5,440 nucleotides of DNA from Gammaproteobacteria bacterium (GCA_018903185.1 JAHIQV010000363.1:1-5440); one strand, 5' to 3'. Shown: positions 1 through 5,440, counted from the stretch's first letter. A program made the numbers and translations. The notes: generated by a model from the letters alone, not told the origin.

Positions 1-2
1 CC

Positions 3-128
3 TGGTTCGGTTTCACCACCCTGTGGATCAACCGCCAGGGCCTGCCCTTCGAGACCATCGGACGGCGGCCCGACCACACCGGCGCTGACCTGACGGCGGT
101 GCTGGACGTGCTGGGCCCCGCGCCTTGA
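3..128 (+). CDS. HAD-superfamily type II haloacid dehalogenase-like protein (C-terminal fragment)
   Basis: The window opens inside this gene. The frame beginning at base 3 reads 41 codons to a TGA at 126-128, and the start lies left of the window. The residues run W-F-G-F-T-T-L-W-I-N-R-Q-G, then P-F-E near residues 15-17 and R-P-D-H at 22-25. This matches the last strand and helix of type II haloacid dehalogenases, where a 'GF...WINR.G.P.E....PD' segment follows the last catalytic acidic motif. Family members are soluble hydrolases that use an Asp nucleophile to release halide from 2-haloacids, though many relatives act as phosphatases. The nucleophile and the other catalytic motifs are outside the window, so activity cannot be judged. 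It converges on the ZIP gene with a 23-bp gap and no clear terminator. The family call rests on a short tail, so confidence is moderate. Confidence 0.72.
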   Translation, partial: WFGFTTLWINRQGLPFETIGRRPDHTGADLTAVLDVLGPAP

Positions 129-151
129 GGTTTTGACCCGGCGGCCAACGG

Positions 152-1186
152 TCAGCCCAGGCTGGCGTCCAGCATCAGCATGAAGATGAAGCCGGCCATG
201 AGCGTGACCGAGGCCATGCCTTCGAAGCCGTTGCGGTGCGTCTCGGGAATAATCTCGTGGCTCACCACGAAGATCATCGCGCCGGCCGCCACCGCGAGAC
301 CGATGGGATAGAAGGCCGGCAGGCTGCCCAGCAGGGCCAGGCCCGTGATGGCGCCGAAGGGCTCGGCCAGGCCCGAGAGCGCGGCCACCGCCCACGACCT
401 GCCCGCGCTCTGGCCGAGCGTGCGCAAGGCCATCGCCACGATCAGGCCTTCGGGCATGTTCTGCAGGCCGATCGCCAAGGCCACCGAGGCGCCCGCGTTC
501 ACCGGATTGCCGCCGTCCACGCCGAGCGCCGTGCCTGCGTAGGCCGCGCCCACCGCCAGGCCCTCGGGCACGTTGTGGATCAGGATGGCCAGCACCATGA
601 GCCAGGCGCGCTGGGTGGCGCCCGGGTCGCGGCCGTCGGCCGTGGTCCATTGCGCGGCGTGGCCGGTGGCGGCCGGGGGCAACACCGCGTGTTCGTGCGG
701 CAGGGCGCGGTCGATGCCGATCATCAGCAACATGCCCAGCGTGAGGCCGATGGCGGTGAGCCCGGCGGCGCCGGTGCGCGCCGAGCCGGTGGCGGCGAGC
801 AGGGCCTGCCCCGCATCGATGGACGGCAGGAGCAGGGCAAAGATGGCGGCGGCCAGCATCACACCCGCGGCGAACGACATGAGCGCCGACTCCTGGCGCT
901 TGCTAACGCGCTGCACCAGGAACACCGGCAAGGCACCCACCGCGGTGGCCAGCGCAGCGAGCAGCGACGCCTGCACGCCCGCCGTCATGGCGCTGCTGGC
1001 GCCGGTGGCGTCCCACCAGACGCGGGTGGGCGCCCAGAAGGTGCTGCCTGCCGCCAGCCCGGCCATCAGCAGCAGGCCGGCAGACAGAGCGAACAGGGCG
1101 TTGCGCAGCGCGTGCGGTGGCACCGGCAGCTCCAGGCGCTGCATCTGGAACCACGCGGGCTGGATCTGGCGGATGAGGGCGGTCAT
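152..1186 (-). CDS. ZIP-family divalent metal transporter, GufA/BbZIP type
   Basis: This encodes a 344-residue inner-membrane protein that probably imports Zn2+ and related divalent metals. About nine hydrophobic segments are visible, near residues 29-50, 68-92, 102-121, 141-158, 194-216, 231-254, 264-288, 291-311 and 321-341. That is the eight-helix ZIP core plus one extra N-terminal helix, as in Bordetella bronchiseptica BbZIP. The metal motifs are H-N-V-P-E-G (204-209), Q-N-M-P-E-G (242-247) and E275 in A-E-P-F-G. The ending S-H-E-I-I-P-E-T-H-R-N-G (309-320) and the tail (LD.SLG) closely resemble BbZIP. The loop at 159-193 holds a P-H-E-H motif plus H176, a usual site for a His-rich metal loop. 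I chose the ATG at 1184-1186 because AGGAG lies 6 nt upstream. A longer reading from a TTG at 1234 has no such signal and would start inside the palindrome. BbZIP Asp208 is Asn243 here. The actual metal is inferred, not shown. Confidence 0.92.
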   Translation of the reverse strand: MTALIRQIQPAWFQMQRLELPVPPHALRNALFALSAGLLLMAGLAAGSTFWAPTRVWWDATGASSAMTAGVQASLLAALATAVGALPVFLVQRVSKRQESALMSFAAGVMLAAAIFALLLPSIDAGQALLAATGSARTGAAGLTAIGLTLGMLLMIGIDRALPHEHAVLPPAATGHAAQWTTADGRDPGATQRAWLMVLAILIHNVPEGLAVGAAYAGTALGVDGGNPVNAGASVALAIGLQNMPEGLIVAMALRTLGQSAGRSWAVAALSGLAEPFGAITGLALLGSLPAFYPIGLAVAAGAMIFVVSHEIIPETHRNGFEGMASVTLMAGFIFMLMLDASLG

Positions 1187-1192
1187 GGCGGG

Positions 1193-1197
1193 CTCCT
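1193..1197 (-). promoter_or_regulatory. Ribosome binding site that fixes the ZIP start
   Basis: On the - strand the sequence reads AGGAG, then CCCGCC, then ATG. The 6-nt spacing is near ideal. This favours the 344-residue ZIP start at 1186 over the TTG at 1234. Confidence 0.75.
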
Positions 1198-1221
1198 GGG
1201 GTCGGACAATCGGGGTTGATG

Positions 1222-1242
1222 GATAGTTTGACAAAAACTATC
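1222..1242 (-). promoter_or_regulatory. Perfect inverted repeat, candidate operator of the ZIP gene
   Basis: Two 8-bp arms, GATAGTTT (1222-1229) and AAACTATC (1235-1242), are exact reverse complements around the 5-bp spacer GACAA. They lie in a clearly AT-rich patch of an otherwise GC-rich window, 36 bp upstream of the ZIP ATG. No T-run follows the structure on either strand, so a terminator is unlikely. A repressor operator is the simplest reading, because the right arm covers the best -10 candidate on the - strand. The half-site does not match the Zur, MntR or OxyR consensus sequences I know, so the regulator is unknown. Confidence 0.55.
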
Positions 1243-1265
1243 AAAAAGAGCCATTCGATTGTCTT
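1237..1265 (-). promoter_or_regulatory. Possible sigma70-type promoter for the ZIP gene
   Basis: Read on the - strand, AAGACA (1265-1260, 4 of 6 to TTGACA) is followed after exactly 17 bp by GATAGT (1242-1237, 4 of 6 to TATAAT). Transcription would start about 45 bp upstream of the ATG, within the palindrome. Each box is only a moderate match, so this is a suggestion. Other weak pairings exist in the same AT-rich patch. Confidence 0.3.
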
Positions 1266-1322
1266 GATGGAGGCCATAGCCGCCTCTTGGTGAGCGGGCA
1301 TGAGCGAAAGACTCTCAGCCTT

Positions 1323-1523
1323 TCACGCCATGGTCACCGCGACGAAGGCCAGCATGAAGATCAGCAAGGCCGCCATGCCGGGCAGGATGAGCGGCATGTA
1401 GTGGATGACTCCCTCAAGGATGTCTTCCGCCTGCTCTTCGGCGTACGCGCGCAACTCCGGGTCTGAATATTCCAGCGGGTGGTTGGACATCGCCTGGTCT
1501 GGGGGTGGGTGGATGTGTTGCAT
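1323..1523 (-). CDS. Small single-pass membrane protein of unknown function (66 aa)
   Basis: I do not recognise a family. The start is well supported: AAGGAG sits 6 nt before the ATG at 1521-1523. The longer in-frame reading to 1628 adds an Arg-rich stretch that does not look like protein. Residues 1-15 contain four His (H3, H5, H15 and the run H-I-H-P-P-P). Residues 20-38 are acidic (S-D-P-E-L, A-E-E-Q-A-E-D). Residues 43-65 form one hydrophobic helix (M-P-L-I-L-P-G-M-A-A-L-L-I) that ends almost at the C-terminus, giving a tail-anchored layout with the soluble part probably cytoplasmic. The gene precedes the ZIP transporter on the same strand with a 136-bp gap containing the palindrome, so ZIP may be read from its own promoter. 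It diverges from the rhodanese gene. A link to metal handling rests only on the His residues and the neighbour. Confidence 0.68.
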   Translation of the reverse strand: MQHIHPPPDQAMSNHPLEYSDPELRAYAEEQAEDILEGVIHYMPLILPGMAALLIFMLAFVAVTMA

Positions 1524-1529
1524 GGCAAT

Positions 1530-1535
1530 CTCCTT
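1530..1535 (-). promoter_or_regulatory. Ribosome binding site of the 66-aa membrane protein
   Basis: AAGGAG on the - strand is separated by 6 nt (ATTGCC) from the ATG at 1523. It is a near-consensus Shine-Dalgarno sequence. It is the main reason to accept the small gene and to reject the longer upstream reading. Confidence 0.72.
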
Positions 1536-1801
1536 GAAAAGGTTCACCGGCCATGCGGCTGTCGCTGCCTGTTTGAGCCAACGGCGATGCCGCAATCGCA
1601 GCCTGATCCGAGCGCGGGCCCGCGTCAACCGCGTCGGCGTTGTGGCCTTTTTCTTTTCAGATGGCGCAGCGGTCCAGCCAGCCCCAGCCAGATCCAGCCG
1701 CTGGCCAGCGCGGGGGCCTTGTGTATCAGACCCGTTGCGCGCTCAGGCAGAATATCCAGCGCGGCTGCGCGTTTGCATCCGCATTGATGCTGGGCCGCAC
1801 G
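1536..1801. other. Divergent intergenic region between the small membrane protein and the rhodanese gene
   Basis: I see no convincing gene here. Reading frames cross it on both strands, but their translations are rich in Arg, Pro, Gln and Ser without domain features. Features seen are a GC-only palindrome (1613-1624), a tandem 7-bp direct repeat (1620-1635) and a pyrimidine run (1644-1657). No promoter with good -35 and -10 boxes stands out, although both flanking genes must be transcribed outward from here. Confidence 0.5.
1613..1635. repeat. Palindrome joined to a tandem direct repeat in the divergent region
   Basis: CGCGGGCCCGCG (1613-1624) is a perfect 12-bp palindrome. It overlaps CCGCGTC (1620-1626), which is repeated exactly at 1629-1635 after the 2-bp spacer AA. 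The 9-bp period is close to one helical turn. The base composition makes chance repeats likely, so a regulatory role is only possible. Confidence 0.3.
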
Positions 1802-2269
1802 ATGAACATGGATGACGCTATCTCCGAAGAGGAACTGGCCGCCCTCGAAGTGACGCTGCCCACCGCGCTGGAGCTTTGCCGGCTGGGACTGGCCTCGATG
1901 ATCGACATTCGTCAGACCTTCGAGATCGAGATGAAAGGCGCCATCCCGGACAGCGTGCACATCCCGTTGTTCGAGGTCAAGCGCATGCTCGGCCACACCT
2001 TGACCGAGGACGAGCAGGACATCCTGGACGCGGGCAAGCCGAAGGACATGGATGCCATGTCGTTCTTTTCAATGATCAATCAGTTGCACCACGCGCGCGA
2101 TCACTTGCTGCTGTGTGTCTGCAACAGCGGGCGGAGAAGCCTCGCCGCGGCATCGCTGCTTCGCTCCCTGGGCTACCCGAAGGCCTTGTCGGTGGCCGGT
2201 GGCTTCCAGGCTTGGAAAAAGCTGAATGATGTGGCGCTGAAAACGGCACCGCCATCCTCTGCAAGCTGA
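1802..2269 (+). CDS. Rhodanese-like domain protein
   Basis: This encodes about 155 residues, a single rhodanese fold without signal peptide or membrane segment, so probably cytoplasmic. Visible landmarks are D-I-R (35-37), G-A-I-P-D-S-V-H-I-P-L (47-56), the active-site loop C-N-S-G-R-R-S (Cys107 to Ser113) and G-G-F-Q-A-W (133-138). Rhodaneses carry a persulfide on the loop Cys and pass sulfur to an acceptor; all loop residues needed are present. The stretch from the I-P-L motif to Cys107 is about 51 residues, roughly twice that of minimal proteins such as GlpE. It contains an acidic T-E-D-E-Q-D-I-L segment and a Met/Phe-rich one. The start is uncertain. The frame is open back to 1640, but upstream residues look non-coding and no start (1661, 1787, 1802, 1808) has a good ribosome binding site. 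I chose 1802; 1808 is equally possible. The acceptor and pathway are unknown. Confidence 0.82.
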   Translation: MNMDDAISEEELAALEVTLPTALELCRLGLASMIDIRQTFEIEMKGAIPDSVHIPLFEVKRMLGHTLTEDEQDILDAGKPKDMDAMSFFSMINQLHHARDHLLLCVCNSGRRSLAAASLLRSLGYPKALSVAGGFQAWKKLNDVALKTAPPSSAS

Positions 2270-2271
2270 GT

Positions 2272-2283
2272 GGCGGAGCCGCC
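2272..2283. terminator. Short GC hairpin in the convergent gap, possible weak terminator
   Basis: GGCGG (2272-2276) and CCGCC (2279-2283) can pair in the 26-bp gap between the ends of the rhodanese gene and the convergent GGT-like gene. A usable fold is a 4-bp stem with a 4-nt loop. No T-run follows on either strand, so it is not a classical intrinsic terminator. Its position is the main support. Confidence 0.22.
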
Positions 2284-2295
2284 GGGATACGCCCC

Positions 2296-3921
2296 TCAAA
2301 ATCCCACCGCCTGCCCGTCGCGCCGCGGGTCGCTCGCCGCCACGTAGCCCTCGCTCGCCGGGTCGCCGAGGCGCCAGATGAACTGCCCCGCGCCGAAGTC
2401 CTGGTAGGGGTCGTCGATCAGGCGGGTCTGGTGGCCCAGGTCTTTCAGGCCCTGCACCGTGGCCGGGTCCATGGCGGATTCGACGTTGATGTGCAGCCCG
2501 GCGTCGAAGCGCCAGCGCGGCGCATCGCACGCTGACTGGAGGCTCTGGCCGTGGTCGAGCAAACGCACGAGGGTCTGCACATGGCCCTGCGGCTGCATGT
2601 TGGCGCCCATGACGCCGTAGCTCATCACCGGTTGCCCGTCTTTCGTGAGGAAGGCGGGAATGATGGTGTGGAAGGGACGCTTGCCCGGCGCCACCAGGTT
2701 GGCGCTGTTGCGGCCTGGTCCGGTGCCGAGGTTGAAGCCGTGACCGCGGTTCTGCAGGCTGATGCCATACAACGGCTCCACCGCGCCCGAGCCGAAGCCC
2801 ATGTAGTTGCTCTGGATGAAGCTGACCATCATGCCGCGCTCGTCGGCGGCGGTGAGGTAGACCGTGCCGCCCTGGGCGGGGTTGCCGGCGCCGAAGTCCT
2901 GCGCGCGCTGCGGGTCGATCAGCCTGGCGCGTTCGCGCAGGTAGGCGGGGTCGAGCATCTGTTCGCTGCTCACGTCCATCGCGCCGGGTTCGGCCACGTA
3001 GCGGTAGACGTCGGCGAAGGCGAGCTTCATGGCCTCGATCTGCAGGTGTTGCGCGGCCACGCTGTCGACCTTCGTCGCCGCGAGGTCGAAGTTCGAGAGG
3101 ATGCCCAGCGCGATCAGCGCGGCGATGCCCTGGCCATTCGGCGGGATCTCGTGCAGCGTGTGGCCGCGGTAGTCCTGGCCGATGGGCCTGACCCATTCGG
3201 GGTGGAAGGCCGCCAGGTCGGCCTCGGTGAGCGCGCCGCCGTGCTGTGCCGCAAAGCGCGCCAGCGCCTGCGCGATGGGGCCGCGGTAGAAGGCCTCGCC
3301 TCTGGATTCGGCGATGGCGCGCAGGCCGCGCGCGGCGGCCGGAAACTTGAACAGTTCACCCACCTGCGGCGCGCGGCCCCAGGGCAAAAAGTGCTCGGCA
3401 AAGCCGGGCTGGCTTTGCAGCTCGGGCGTGGCCGCGGCCCATTTCTGCCGCACCACCACCGGCACCGCATAACCGCGCTCGGCCAGTTCGATCGCCGGTT
3501 GCATCAGATCGGCAAAGGGCAGCCGACCGAAGCGTTCGCTCAGGGCCGCCCAGCCGGCCACGGCGCCGGGCACGGTGACCGAATCGATCCCGCGCTTCGG
3601 GGGCGTGAGTGCGTCGCTGCCGTGCTTGCGGTGGAAGTAGCCCGGCGTCCAGGCCGTCGGCGCGGTGCCGGAGGCGTTGAGGCCGTGCAGTTGCTGCCCG
3701 TCCCAGAGGATGCAGAACGCGTCCGACCCCAGCCCGTTGCTCACCGGCTCGGTGATGGTGAGCGCGGCCGCCGCGGCGATGGCCGCGTCCACCGCGTTGC
3801 CGCCTTGCAGCAGCATGCGCAACCCGGCCTGCGCGGCCAACGGGTGCGAGGTGCTGACGATGTTGCGCGCGAACAGCGGCAGGCGGGTGCTGGGGTAGCC
3901 GTGGGTGTTCTGCAGGTTCAT
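2296..3921 (-). CDS. Gamma-glutamyltransferase-like Ntn hydrolase (YwrD/HpxW-like branch)
   Basis: This 541-residue protein has the length of a GGT precursor, which cuts itself before a catalytic Thr to give large and small subunits. The fold is clear: N-A-V-D-A-A-I-A-A-A (42-51), V-P-G-A-V-A-G-W (117-124), the nucleophile region G-G-T-V-Y-L (351-356, Thr353), S-N-Y-M-G-F-G-S-G (371-379), G-K-R-P (413-416) and A-S-D-P-R (529-533). Aligned by eye to E. coli GGT, Thr353 fits Thr391. The gamma-glutamyl-binding residues Arg114, Asn411, Gln430, Asp433, Ser462 and Ser463 appear as Pro93, Tyr373, Arg392, Gly395, His418 and Thr419. This matches GGT-like enzymes such as YwrD or oxamate amidohydrolase HpxW, not glutathione-degrading GGT. 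No signal peptide is visible, so a cytoplasmic site is likely. I chose the ATG at 3921; the longer frame to 3993 begins with TTG and is Arg-rich. The ribosome binding site is weak. The substrate is unknown. Confidence 0.88.
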   Translation of the reverse strand: MNLQNTHGYPSTRLPLFARNIVSTSHPLAAQAGLRMLLQGGNAVDAAIAAAAALTITEPVSNGLGSDAFCILWDGQQLHGLNASGTAPTAWTPGYFHRKHGSDALTPPKRGIDSVTVPGAVAGWAALSERFGRLPFADLMQPAIELAERGYAVPVVVRQKWAAATPELQSQPGFAEHFLPWGRAPQVGELFKFPAAARGLRAIAESRGEAFYRGPIAQALARFAAQHGGALTEADLAAFHPEWVRPIGQDYRGHTLHEIPPNGQGIAALIALGILSNFDLAATKVDSVAAQHLQIEAMKLAFADVYRYVAEPGAMDVSSEQMLDPAYLRERARLIDPQRAQDFGAGNPAQGGTVYLTAADERGMMVSFIQSNYMGFGSGAVEPLYGISLQNRGHGFNLGTGPGRNSANLVAPGKRPFHTIIPAFLTKDGQPVMSYGVMGANMQPQGHVQTLVRLLDHGQSLQSACDAPRWRFDAGLHINVESAMDPATVQGLKDLGHQTRLIDDPYQDFGAGQFIWRLGDPASEGYVAASDPRRDGQAVGF

Positions 3922-4052
3922 GGGCTTGGGTCGATGCGGGGCAGCTCCCACGCGCGGGTGCCACCGAAGTGTGGAAGCGGTGCGCCGGCCCAATGGACGC
4001 TGGCGCAGGGTTCTTGGCGCGGAGCGTTCAAGCGTTGACCCTGGGGTGTGTT

Positions 4053-4676
4053 TCAGGCGTAGTCGTATTCGCCGCCTTTTTCCAGCGCGCGCTGGTAAGC
4101 GGGGCGGGCATGAATCTTCTTGAGCCAGGCCATGGTGGCCGGCCGCGAGGAGCCCAGGCCGGCCCGTGACACGGCCGCCTCAAGGGGGAAGCTCATCATG
4201 ATGTCGGCCGCGCTGATGGCTTTGCCCGCAAACCAGGGCCGCGAGGCCAGTTCCTGTTCGATGTAGTCCAGGTGCACGTCCACCATGGGCTGGATGCGCT
4301 TGAGCGCGATCTTGCCCATCAGCGGCACCTTGCCCATGGCCAGCATCAGCAGCAGCATGGGCATGACCGAACCTTCGGCGTAGTGCAGGAACTGGCGGTA
4401 GCGGCGCAGGCCTTCACCGCTGTCGCCGGGGCCGAGGCGGCCGGTCTTCTCGACCAGGTACTCGCAGATCGCGCCGGTTTCCACCAGCTTGATCCGACCG
4501 TCTTCCAGCACCGGCGACTTGCCCAGCGGGTGCACCTGCCTGAGCTCGGGTGGTGCGAGCATGGTGCGAGGGTCGCGCTGGTAGGCGCGGATTTCGTAGG
4601 GCAGTTCCAGCTCTTCGAGCATCCAGAGCAGGCGCTGCGAGCGGGAATTGTTCAGGTGGTGGACGATGAGGCTCAT
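4053..4676 (-). CDS. Glutathione S-transferase family protein
   Basis: This encodes 207 residues, a normal length for a cytosolic GST. The N-terminal thioredoxin-like domain (about 1-80) shows H-H-L-N-N-S-R-S-Q-R (6-15), with Ser11 at the place of the catalytic Ser of bacterial Ser-type GSTs. It also has the cis-proline motif K-S-P-V-L (53-57, Pro55) and the gamma-glutamyl-contacting V-E-T-G-A-I (65-70). The all-helical C-terminal domain (about 88-200) carries the N-cap motif F-A-G-K-A-I-S-A-A-D (149-158). Such enzymes conjugate or reduce substrates with glutathione; the substrate cannot be read from sequence. The start at 4676 fits the family's usual N-terminus, but no good ribosome binding site precedes it. 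An in-frame ATG at 4706 would add 10 residues. It lies 44 bp after the permease gene on the same strand, so co-transcription is likely, and 131 bp before the GGT-like gene. Confidence 0.92.
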   Translation of the reverse strand: MSLIVHHLNNSRSQRLLWMLEELELPYEIRAYQRDPRTMLAPPELRQVHPLGKSPVLEDGRIKLVETGAICEYLVEKTGRLGPGDSGEGLRRYRQFLHYAEGSVMPMLLLMLAMGKVPLMGKIALKRIQPMVDVHLDYIEQELASRPWFAGKAISAADIMMSFPLEAAVSRAGLGSSRPATMAWLKKIHARPAYQRALEKGGEYDYA

Positions 4677-4720
4677 GGCGGGGCGTTGACGATGGGAAAC
4701 ACACATTGTGGAGCTATCGC

Positions 4721-5440
4721 TCAGCCCCCGCTGCGCAGCAGCATGGCCGGGTTCAGCCGCATCTGCCGCAGCAGGTAGCGCGCGCCCAGACCGAGGCTGA
4801 TCACGCTCACGCCCAGCGCCGTCAGCGCGCCGGCCCAGTAGAGGCCGGCCGGGTCCAGGTCCAGGCGCCAGCGCAGCAGGCCGGTGGCGAGCGCGCTGCC
4901 GGCGACCAGGGCAAAGGCGGCGGTGACCCCGGCGAGCACCGCGTATTCCCACACCAGCACGCGCCGCAGGCTGGAGAGCCGCGCGCCCAGCGCGTGCATC
5001 ACCGTGGCGTCGAACACCTGGCGGCTGCGGCTGGCCGCGACCACGCTGGCGAGCACCAGCAGGCTGGCCGCCAGGCAGACTCCGGCCACCACCGCCAGCC
5101 CGGTGCTGGCGCGGCCCATGAGCGCGCGGGTTTCGCGCAGCAGGGACTCGGTGCGCACGCTGACGATGTTGGGCGCCACCGCGGCCAGCCGGTCCTGCGC
5201 GGCCAGGGCTTCGCCAGCCGGCAGCCAGGCCGCACCCACGTGGCGCGTGATGAAGGGGTCGAGCACACCGTCGCTGAAGATGGCTTCGAGCCACAGGCGC
5301 GACTGCATGCGCCGCTGGCTGTAGATGGCCGCGACCGTGGCTTCCACCGGCGCGCCCATGATGTCGAAACGCAGCCGGTCGCCGACCTTCAGGCCCAGCT
5401 GGTCGGCCTCGCGGTCTTCCATCGCCACCAGCGGTTCGCC
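4721..5440 (-). CDS. ABC transporter permease, FtsX-like/YbbP type (C-terminal part)
   Basis: The frame is open to the right edge, so the start lies outside; the last 239 residues are visible and end at a TGA at 4721-4723. Visible residues 7-38 (M-E-D-R-E-A-D-Q-L-G-L-K-V-G-D, then a beta-rich stretch) look like the periplasmic domain of YbbP-type permeases, where a 'A..LGL..GD...' segment is typical. Three membrane helices follow, near 113-136, 162-189 and 199-222, the usual FtsX-domain arrangement. The protein ends in R-L-N-P-A-M-L-L-R, a common tail in this family. Such permeases pair with a LolD/YbbA-type ATPase and are thought to act on lipid or envelope substrates. Their full length is about 800 residues, so most of the protein is missing here. 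The ATPase is probably encoded upstream, to the right of the window. The substrate is unknown. Confidence 0.87.
   Translation of the reverse strand, partial: GEPLVAMEDREADQLGLKVGDRLRFDIMGAPVEATVAAIYSQRRMQSRLWLEAIFSDGVLDPFITRHVGAAWLPAGEALAAQDRLAAVAPNIVSVRTESLLRETRALMGRASTGLAVVAGVCLAASLLVLASVVAASRSRQVFDATVMHALGARLSSLRRVLVWEYAVLAGVTAAFALVAGSALATGLLRWRLDLDPAGLYWAGALTALGVSVISLGLGARYLLRQMRLNPAMLLRSGG

Noticed and set aside
129..151. TGACC/GGTCA inverted repeat spanning the HAD-ZIP convergent gap, considered as a terminator.
   Set aside because: Five-bp arms around an 11-nt loop, with no T-run on the 3' side in either direction.
236..1219. Open frames of 327 and 217 codons on the + strand across the ZIP gene.
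   Set aside because: The ZIP protein is strongly recognisable on the - strand, and these translations are low-complexity shadows without a ribosome binding site.
1187..1234. A 16-residue N-terminal extension of ZIP from a TTG codon.
   Set aside because: The ATG at 1186 has AGGAG at ideal spacing, while the TTG lies inside the inverted repeat with no binding site.
903..1301. A - strand frame upstream of ZIP starting with about 30 plausible residues, including a hydrophobic stretch.
   Set aside because: It continues out of frame into the ZIP gene as Arg/Pro-rich shadow sequence, has no clear ribosome binding site, and crosses the palindrome.
1306..1324. GAAAG/CTTTC inverted repeat at the end of the small membrane protein gene, considered as a terminator, and a nearby CTGAGAG resembling part of a TPP riboswitch.
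   Set aside because: The arms are only 5 bp, no T-run follows, and none of the other conserved TPP riboswitch elements are present.
2069..3196. A 375-codon - strand frame overlapping both the GGT-like and rhodanese genes.
   Set aside because: It lies out of frame with a clear GGT-family protein, and its product is Arg/Pro-rich. It also runs antisense through the rhodanese active-site region.
2551..4038. A long open frame (495 codons) on the + strand, antisense to the GGT-like gene.
   Set aside because: It is rich in Arg, Gly, Ala and His with no domain features and mirrors the codon bias of the real - strand gene. Long antisense frames are expected in GC-rich DNA.
1..5440. Search by eye for CRISPR arrays, tRNA or rRNA genes, insertion sequences, attachment sites and defence or phage genes.
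   Set aside because: No spaced repeats, tRNA-like folds, transposase motifs or terminal inverted repeats were seen. All coding regions fit ordinary chromosomal families.

Overview
The window is GC-rich DNA with dense, short-gapped genes and strong G/C third-position bias. The closest protein resemblances I recognise (a BbZIP-type metal transporter, a GGT-like Ntn hydrolase, a Ser-type GST) point to a beta-proteobacterium of the order Burkholderiales, probably Comamonadaceae-like. This is judged from recall of families, not from a search.

Layout from left to right: (1) the last 41 codons of a + strand HAD-superfamily type II (2-haloacid dehalogenase-like) protein; (2) convergent to it, a - strand ZIP-family metal transporter of the GufA/BbZIP type, with a perfect 8-bp-arm inverted repeat in an AT-rich island just upstream; (3) upstream of that on the same strand, a 66-residue single-pass membrane protein of unknown function with a strong ribosome binding site; (4) a divergent intergenic region of about 280 bp; (5) a + strand rhodanese-like protein with an intact active-site Cys and an enlarged middle segment; (6) convergent to it, a - strand gamma-glutamyltransferase-like Ntn hydrolase that keeps the catalytic Thr but has lost most gamma-glutamyl-binding residues; (7) upstream on the same strand, a glutathione S-transferase; and (8) the C-terminal part of an FtsX-like (YbbP-type) ABC transporter permease that runs off the right edge.

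Functionally there are two loose groups. The left group (small membrane protein and ZIP transporter) could be a metal-uptake unit controlled through the palindrome. The right group is read permease, then GST, then GGT-like enzyme on the - strand, with gaps of 44 and 131 bp. A shared glutathione theme is tempting, but the GGT-like enzyme probably does not act on gamma-glutamyl compounds.

I see no mobile element, CRISPR array, tRNA, rRNA or defence island. Apart from the points in the findings, this looks like an ordinary chromosomal region. I found no evidence for a wholly new multi-gene system.
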